Shown: in pieces, positions 8,353 to 12,976 of the stretch
Numbering within the stretch: the first letter of the stretch is position 1
Layout of the letters: each line of letters starts with the position of its first letter
Source: JABDNZ01 sp964407425
GTDB lineage: Bacteria > Gemmatimonadota > Gemmatimonadetes > Longimicrobiales > Gaopeijiaceae
Length of the DNA: 12,976 nt
NCBI GenBank assembly: GCA_964407425.1
Contig: CAYOVN010000098.1
Location: 1 to 12,976 of the forward strand
Direction: 5' to 3'
Made by a program: the position numbers and the translations under genes
The notes under the pieces: generated by a model
Seen by the model: only the letters and a program-made list of their open reading frames with translations
What the model was told of the DNA's origin: nothing
The model's database searches: none

Positions 8353-8384
8353 AAACCGCCGGGGCCCGGGAGCCTCGGCGGTTT
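8353..8384 (-). terminator. Intrinsic terminator after S9 peptidase gene
   Basis: A perfect 9-bp inverted repeat (AAACCGCCG at 8353-8361 and CGGCGGTTT at 8376-8384) encloses a 14-base GC-rich loop that can pair further. On the minus strand the hairpin ends in TTTTG, giving a rho-independent terminator about 30 bases after the S9 stop codon. The A-run on the other side means it could also work in the opposite direction. It separates the peptidase unit from the men operon. Confidence 0.8.
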
Positions 8385-8413
8385 CATTGATCCGGCAGGA
8401 ATCGGCGAGGGAG

Positions 8414-11311
8414 CTACATCCCTGAGCCCCCCTTGCCCTTCTCCTCCTTCTCCTCCTTCTCCTCCTTCACCTTTCCCCAGAACGTTCCATCCATCATTTC
8501 CCTGGGGTTGGCGTATTCCTTCTCCAGGAAGGGCACTCCGTCCACCATCCACTTGGCCTTCTGTGTGCCCTTCAGATAGTGGTCGAAGTACTGCGTCATC
8601 CGAATCAAGAAGTCGATTCGGTTCTCCTTGGTGGACAGGTGATGCCCCTGGTCCGGATAGGAGAGGAGTATGACCTCTTTTCCCATTCGGCGGGCCATGG
8701 CGTAGTACTCCAGACCTTGGCCATAGTCCACTGATCCGTCGGCCGTACCATGGAGAATCATGAAAGGCGTGGTGATCTTCTCGGTGTGATGGATGGGGGA
8801 TTGGCTGAGATAGAGCTCAAAATCCTCGAAGGGTGTTGTTCCCATCCGGACCTGCCCCACCTCGGTGATCCCCTGTTGGATGTTCCCGCTGCTCCGATAG
8901 AGGGTGTTGTAGAAGGAGATGAGGTTTGTGGGAGGTGCTCCGGTGACGACGGCGGCAAACATGTCGGTTTGGGTCACCACGAAGGAGGACTGATACCCAC
9001 TCCAGGAATGCCCCTGGAGACCAATGCGGTCCGGATCGGCGTACCCGAGCTCGATGACCTTGTTGATGGAGGAGGTCAGGTCGTCCAGGGCCGATGTTCC
9101 GGGCTTCCCGATGGTGTAGACGATGTCCGGCTGAAAGACCAGGTACCCGTTGCTGGCGTACGTGGCCATGTGGGGCCGGTCGTCGTAGGCAGGGCCCTGA
9201 TACGAGTGGTGCCGTTGGCTCATGGTCTCGTAGAAATAGACCAGCATGGGGTACCGCTTGCCCTCTTCGTAGTTGGCAGGTAAGCCGAGAGTGCCCTGAA
9301 GTTCATTCCCTCGTTCGTCCACATAGTCGATGAGGACCCGCCCCGGGCTCCAGGCGAACTCGGCCTGCTGGGGGTTGGCGTCCGTCACCTTGCGGGGATT
9401 TCTGAATCGAACGTCGCTCACCCAATAGTCCGGGTATTCCACGAAGGTCTGTTGGGTGAAGATGATCCGGTCGGAATCTTCGGCTTTGACTGGTCGCCCG
9501 ACCGATTTATCCAGCCAGATCAGGGGCTCTGGAGCGTCGCCCTTTTCCACTTCCCAGTAGCCACTCTTCTTGGTCCAATCACCGTAGGCGGTGAGGAGTA
9601 GTTTTTCGTCCAGATCGATTCCTTCGTCCACTCCACCGCCGCCAAAACCTCCCCCGCCCCCGCTCCCCAGTTCGGTGATCCGGAACCGGATCCTCTCTTT
9701 GTCGCCTATTCCCTGGGTGAGGTTGGTGGCCTCACCGCCGTTCAGTGGAACTTCCCATAGGTCGTATCGCCCGTTCAGGATGACGCTCCTTCCATCCTTG
9801 CTCCAACCTGCGGTTCCGTGGGTCGGGAGCTCATACGGGTGATCGTCCTGGCGGTTCACGAAATCAACGCCGGTGCTCTGAGTAAGGTTCACTTCCTCTC
9901 CAGAATCCAGGTCCCTGGCGATGACATCCTCATTGTTCAGATAAAGCCACCAGGTTCCGTCGGGGGACGCCCCCATCTGGCGCATAAGATTCTCTGCGAT
10001 GGGAGTCCTCTCCCCCGAATCCAGGTTCACCCTGTAGTAATCGGCTTTTGATCCGCCCCAAGCCACCTCGTACTGATAGGGCCTCGGATCCCGGCCGATT
10101 CCCCACTGGGAAGTGCCGGCAGGAGTCACGGATTCAAGAGACTCGTCGGCCAACCGGACAAAGGAAAGACGGTTTCCGTCCAGATTCACTACTGAGGACC
10201 ACGTTCGGTCCCGATCTCTGCTGGCCCGGGCTTCCTGGACCGACTGGGGCCGCACATCGGCCCAGTGGTAAACATCGACGTTGGCCCTTCCCTCCAACTC
10301 CTCGTTCTCATCGCTCTGCTCTTTGATGCCAACGAAGATCCTCTCGGAATCGTCGGACCAGTTCAGTCCCGCGAGCTCGCTGATGACGAATCCTTCCGGA
10401 ACACCCCCTACTCCTCCTGCCTCGAGGGTGGATGGTGTAAACGGGGCCTGGAGTCCCCTGAGAACGATGAGGGTGTTTTCGCGCTGAACCTCCTCTTCCG
10501 GGACCTCCCCCCGAAGAGCGGCCAGAGCATCCCCATTCTCGTTCCAGGTCAGTTCACCATACGTGGCCTGATGAGAATCCAGGGCATGGATCCTGTTCGT
10601 TCCAAAATCCAGGAGGTAGAACCCGTTCCCTGCGTCTCCTGCGGCGTCCACGAGGTAGGCCAGGTGTGTGCCGGGATCGTTGACTGCGGATTCGGAGACA
10701 TTACCCAGGTTCAAGGATGTCCCCGTGGCCAGGTCATGAACGACCAGGTCGGCGCCGTCATAGTCCGCGTCGCCCCCGGCCCCCCGTTTCCGGACAAGGA
10801 AAACCCCGGAATTTTCCGGGAAAGAGAAGGATGCCACGTCACCGAACGTCAGGGAGTCACCGGAAGCCAGATTCCGCAACACCAGATTCCGGCCCTGTCC
10901 ACCGCCACCTCTCTGACCTGGGGCCTGGCCGCCTCGAGGACTTTCGGCTTCTCCCCCCCCCTCCCGCTCCGGCGGAGCGATCTGGTAGGCCACCCAACGG
11001 GAGTCCCTGGAAAAAGCAGGAGCTAGTCCCCGGGGAATTACATACCGCTCAGTCCCATCGAGCTCCGCCACGTAGAGGGTGTCTTCCCCCTCGATCCGGT
11101 CGTAGCCGTAGCTCATCCAAACTCCGTCAGAAGAGATCGCAGCGGAGTTGATGCGCTTCCACGGCCCGTAGTCATCAACATTGATGGCTGGTTTTTCCTG
11201 AGCCGATAGGGATCCTACGAAGGCGGCCAGAAAAACGATCAGGGCCACAGGACGGATCGGATTCCTGAGAGGAAAGCGGGAGAGGAATACGGCCGAAAAA
11301 GGGCGGAACAT
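8414..11311 (-). CDS. Secreted S9 family (prolyl oligopeptidase) serine peptidase
   Basis: Exported peptidase probably acting in the periplasm or outside the cell on oligopeptides. The 965-residue protein begins with a signal peptide: arginine-containing n-region to residue 20, hydrophobic core 21-36, likely cleavage after SLSAQ (38). Residues about 45-640 form a WD40/PD40-type beta-propeller that gates the active site, interrupted by Gly-rich insertions at 117-140 and 549-560. The alpha/beta-hydrolase domain (about 680-912) holds the catalytic triad: Ser769 in GHSWSGY, Asp858 in HGTADGSVDY and His890 in PDQGHH. The exact specificity (dipeptidyl-peptidase or acylaminoacyl-peptidase-like) cannot be told. 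The C-terminus is a charged KEEKEEK tail. ATG at 11311 has GGAGG six bases upstream; the 10-bp palindrome GAGGATCCTC covers most of that site. The upstream region and first codons are shared with the M28 gene. A terminator hairpin follows. Confidence 0.93.
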   Translation of the reverse strand: MFRPFSAVFLSRFPLRNPIRPVALIVFLAAFVGSLSAQEKPAINVDDYGPWKRINSAAISSDGVWMSYGYDRIEGEDTLYVAELDGTERYVIPRGLAPAFSRDSRWVAYQIAPPEREGGGEAESPRGGQAPGQRGGGGQGRNLVLRNLASGDSLTFGDVASFSFPENSGVFLVRKRGAGGDADYDGADLVVHDLATGTSLNLGNVSESAVNDPGTHLAYLVDAAGDAGNGFYLLDFGTNRIHALDSHQATYGELTWNENGDALAALRGEVPEEEVQRENTLIVLRGLQAPFTPSTLEAGGVGGVPEGFVISELAGLNWSDDSERIFVGIKEQSDENEELEGRANVDVYHWADVRPQSVQEARASRDRDRTWSSVVNLDGNRLSFVRLADESLESVTPAGTSQWGIGRDPRPYQYEVAWGGSKADYYRVNLDSGERTPIAENLMRQMGASPDGTWWLYLNNEDVIARDLDSGEEVNLTQSTGVDFVNRQDDHPYELPTHGTAGWSKDGRSVILNGRYDLWEVPLNGGEATNLTQGIGDKERIRFRITELGSGGGGGFGGGGVDEGIDLDEKLLLTAYGDWTKKSGYWEVEKGDAPEPLIWLDKSVGRPVKAEDSDRIIFTQQTFVEYPDYWVSDVRFRNPRKVTDANPQQAEFAWSPGRVLIDYVDERGNELQGTLGLPANYEEGKRYPMLVYFYETMSQRHHSYQGPAYDDRPHMATYASNGYLVFQPDIVYTIGKPGTSALDDLTSSINKVIELGYADPDRIGLQGHSWSGYQSSFVVTQTDMFAAVVTGAPPTNLISFYNTLYRSSGNIQQGITEVGQVRMGTTPFEDFELYLSQSPIHHTEKITTPFMILHGTADGSVDYGQGLEYYAMARRMGKEVILLSYPDQGHHLSTKENRIDFLIRMTQYFDHYLKGTQKAKWMVDGVPFLEKEYANPREMMDGTFWGKVKEEKEEKEEKGKGGSGM
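8438..8468. repeat. 9-bp tandem repeat encoding Lys/Glu tail
   Basis: The unit CTTCTCCTC (plus strand) is repeated three times exactly from 8438 to 8464 with a partial fourth copy to 8468. Translated on the minus strand it gives the alternating Glu-Glu-Lys tail of the S9 peptidase. The repeat length is a multiple of three, so slippage would lengthen or shorten the tail without breaking the frame. Confidence 0.85.
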
Positions 11312-11380
11312 GAGGATCCTCCGGAGAAGCGGAAACGAATCGAGCCCCGGACCTTAGGGTGGCCGATCGGCCTGCGCCAG
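11281..11380 (-). repeat. Shared leader repeat, copy A (S9 gene)
   Basis: Ungapped alignment to 12857-12956 gives 88 identical bases of 100 (counted by eye). In the sense of the gene it contains, in order, a GC-rich upstream stretch with the 12-bp palindrome GGCCGATCGGCC (11361-11372), a 14-base block identical in both copies (GGCCACCCTAAGGT, 11364-11351), a TTCGTTTCCG stretch, the ribosome-binding site, the ATG and the first ten codons. Similarity falls to chance immediately inside the coding region after about codon 11. It probably carries the promoter and 5' untranslated region, but I see no consensus -35/-10 pair. Confidence 0.85.
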
Positions 11381-11407
11381 CCCCAGGCCGGCCGCCCATG
11401 GCGCAGG
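11371..11407. repeat. 9-bp inverted repeat upstream of S9 leader
   Basis: CCTGCGCCA (11371-11379) and TGGCGCAGG (11399-11407) form a perfect inverted repeat around a 19-base GC-rich centre that includes GGCCGGCC. It lies between the M28 stop and the S9 start and overlaps the end of the leader repeat. No T-run follows, so a rho-independent terminator for the M28 gene is doubtful; a regulatory-protein site or an RNA hairpin is possible. The other leader copy is cut by the window end before an equivalent second arm could be seen. The rest of the gap (11408-11522) shows nothing recognisable. Confidence 0.45.
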
Positions 11408-11522
11408 AGATCCCGGGCACTAACGTTTGGCATGGCGACTGAGAACGAGAGCTAGGGCTATACGCGGATCGTCGTAGAACTGTTGAGGTTGGAACAGGGC
11501 GCGCTCCGGATGCTGGTCAGTA

Positions 11523-12887
11523 CTACCCTCCGGCTGGAGCGGCGGTGAGTTCCGGTCGCATCATCCCATCGGCACAAATCACCTGCAACGATGCGGCTGC
11601 GACAATCTCGAGGGCTATGCGCATGCGTTCGGCGCTGGTGTTCTCCATCTTGTCGTGCGGGTGGTGATACCACGGTTCCAAGGCAATCGTCTCGAGTTCA
11701 CGCCAGATAAAATTGGCGCCAGCAATGCCGGAGGCAGCAAACGCCACGTGATCGCTCGCACCCCGCTGATAGGGCGCGTTTAGCAGGTCGGAGTAACCGA
11801 GGGTGTCCGCTGCCGCGATCGCGGCCTGGGCCACCAGGTTCTCCCCGTCGAGCGTGTTTACAAACAGCGTGGTTTGATCCGGACCCGCGGTGGCGATCAT
11901 GTCCATGTTGAAGTTTGCTACGACCCGCTCCCGCTCCGCGTCGGTCAATTGGGCAACATAGTGGCGTGAACCCACCAATCCCCCTTCCTCCCCTCCGCAG
12001 GCCAGGAAACGGACGTCAGCCGCCAGTGGGACGCGGGCTAGAAGGCGGGCCAATTCCATCACGCCCGCGGTTCCTGAGGCGTTGTCGTTGGCACCGGGGG
12101 ACATGGCAACACCGTCGTAATGCCCCGAGAACACCACGATGGGTCGTGAGTCGTCGGTTCCATCCGAGGGAGTGCGAGTCGCGATCACGTTCTGCGAGGT
12201 CTCATAGCGGTTGACCTGGAAATTGACCGTCTGTCCGCCCGGCCCGTTCAGAATCTCGGCCGCCTCAGAGTTCATCGTCGCAAAGGGGATGTCGGCCTGA
12301 GCGACTCGGACGGAGTAGTTCTTCCATTCGGTATTGTGGAGCAACACGGCAATCGCACCGGCTTCGCTCGCCCGGCTGATAACCTCAGCTGGATCCTCGT
12401 CGCTCCGGGTGACCAGAGCAATCTGTCCGCTGACCTCGGCGGGGAATTCCCCGGCCTCCCCATTGCCACTGTAGATCACCCGGGCGCTGATGCCGCCTTC
12501 AGGGGTCAGCAACGGGTAGTCGGCGACCGCTACCCCACGCAGGCCGCCTGCACGGACGTTCAGCGCCTGTGGCTGGGCGGTCTGCACTGTCAGATAGGCG
12601 TGTACGGTCGGACGAGGAAACTCCTGGATCTCGACTTCGTAACCATTGTCTTCCAGCTCGGCGGCGATGTATTCGGCCGCTTCCCGTTCCTCGGGGGTGG
12701 ACACCACTCGCGGTCCGATACTCTCGCTCAGATACGCCATGTGGGCCATGGCGCCCTCGATGTCGAGCTGGTCTACAAGCTCCAGGTCGCATGAAGGAGG
12801 GGGACCCGTGCAGGAACCCAGCGTTATAGCAAGTACCGCTGCAAATGCGAAGGTAGAGAGGAATACGGCCGGGAAAGGGCGAAACAT
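11523..12887 (-). CDS. M28 family zinc metallopeptidase lipoprotein with PA domain
   Basis: Probable membrane-anchored aminopeptidase or carboxypeptidase of family M28. Residues 1-25 form a signal peptide ending in LGSC (23-26), a plausible lipobox, so C26 would be lipidated and the enzyme tethered to an envelope membrane. A protease-associated (PA) domain occupies about 110-225. The catalytic domain shows the two-zinc ligands in order: H256 in SGHYDGV, D268 in GANDNASG, the GGEE pair with base E300 and ligand E301, D329 in NMDM, and H408 in WYHHPHD. Everything needed for activity is present at 454 residues. The ATG at 12887 has GGAG seven bases upstream. All 24 arginine codons are CGN, none AGA or AGG, unlike neighbouring genes. 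The gap to the S9 gene is 211 bases with a leader of its own, so the two are likely separate units. The peptide specificity is unknown. Confidence 0.93.
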   Translation of the reverse strand: MFRPFPAVFLSTFAFAAVLAITLGSCTGPPPSCDLELVDQLDIEGAMAHMAYLSESIGPRVVSTPEEREAAEYIAAELEDNGYEVEIQEFPRPTVHAYLTVQTAQPQALNVRAGGLRGVAVADYPLLTPEGGISARVIYSGNGEAGEFPAEVSGQIALVTRSDEDPAEVISRASEAGAIAVLLHNTEWKNYSVRVAQADIPFATMNSEAAEILNGPGGQTVNFQVNRYETSQNVIATRTPSDGTDDSRPIVVFSGHYDGVAMSPGANDNASGTAGVMELARLLARVPLAADVRFLACGGEEGGLVGSRHYVAQLTDAERERVVANFNMDMIATAGPDQTTLFVNTLDGENLVAQAAIAAADTLGYSDLLNAPYQRGASDHVAFAASGIAGANFIWRELETIALEPWYHHPHDKMENTSAERMRIALEIVAAASLQVICADGMMRPELTAAPAGG

Positions 12888-12956
12888 GAGGACTCTCCGG
12901 AGAAACGGAAACGAATCGAACTCCGAACCTTAGGGTGGCCGGTTGGCCGGCGCCAG
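12857..12956 (-). repeat. Shared leader repeat, copy B (M28 gene)
   Basis: Counterpart of 11281-11380, covering the upstream region, ribosome-binding site (GGAGAG at 12893-12898), start codon and first codons of the M28 gene. The palindrome of copy A is degraded here to GGCCGGTTGGCC (12937-12948), and the ten-base palindrome over the ribosome-binding site is lost, while GGCCACCCTAAGGT is unchanged. Past 12956 similarity continues weakly with a one-base gap and then runs into a G homopolymer. Confidence 0.85.
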
Positions 12957-12961
12957 GCCCC

Positions 12962-12972
12962 GGGGGGGGGGG
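12962..12972. repeat. Run of eleven G at window end
   Basis: An uninterrupted G11 tract lies four bases from the right end of the window, just beyond leader copy B. The corresponding place in copy A has mixed GC-rich sequence. It may be a true homopolymer or a sequencing/assembly artefact at a contig end. Confidence 0.7.
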
Positions 12973-12976
12973 CGGC

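Noticed and set aside
8351..8353. TTG as start of a 638-residue MenF
   Set aside because: The codon lies at the edge of the S9 terminator hairpin, lacks a ribosome-binding site, and the extra sequence is unlike MenF and overlaps a candidate promoter.
10265..11026. Plus-strand open frame of 253 codons opposite the S9 gene
   Set aside because: Antisense shadow without motifs; the S9 propeller and signal peptide are coherent on the minus strand.
1..12976. CRISPR array, insertion sequence or phage genes
   Set aside because: No regularly spaced repeats, transposase, integrase or phage-like proteins were seen on either strand.

Overview
The window reads as chromosomal DNA of a GC-rich, menaquinone-using bacterium. 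All eight convincing protein genes lie on the minus strand and are transcribed right to left. The combination of a compact menaquinone operon with large secreted S9 and M28 peptidases, in a genome rich in GGA/GGG/CGG codons, resembles Gemmatimonadota or a neighbouring phylum. That placement is an inference from gene content and protein style, because no rRNA or other phylogenetic marker was examined.

Layout in the direction of transcription. (1) 12976-11523: a lipoprotein-type M28 metallopeptidase with a PA domain. (2) 11522-11312: an intergenic gap whose last part is a leader sequence also found in front of the M28 gene. (3) 11311-8414: a secreted S9 (prolyl-oligopeptidase family) serine peptidase of 965 residues. 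It ends in a lysine/glutamate tail encoded by a 9-bp tandem repeat and is followed by a terminator hairpin. (4) 8413-7874: about 540 bases without a confident gene. They hold the terminator, a probable protein-domain relic and a candidate promoter. (5) 7873-1467: the operon menF-menD-menB-menA-menE, with overlapping or nearly touching genes. (6) 1466-1325: a gap. (7) 1324-41: tyrS, tyrosyl-tRNA synthetase. (8) 40-1: nothing recognisable.

The men genes cover much of the classical menaquinone route. MenF makes isochorismate from chorismate, MenD makes SEPHCHC, MenE activates o-succinylbenzoate with CoA, MenB closes the naphthoyl ring and MenA attaches the prenyl tail. MenH, MenC, the DHNA-CoA thioesterase and the final methyltransferase are not here and would have to be encoded elsewhere. 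The two peptidases look like envelope or extracellular protein-scavenging enzymes in separate transcription units.

The most unusual feature is a near-duplicate segment of 100 bp (88 identical positions, no gaps) at 11281-11380 and 12857-12956. It spans the upstream region, ribosome-binding site, start codon and first ten or so codons of two unrelated peptidase genes. Both proteins therefore begin MFRPFxAVFLS although the rest of each protein belongs to a different fold. This looks like a portable expression and secretion leader. A short related motif sits in the tyrS upstream gap in the opposite orientation.
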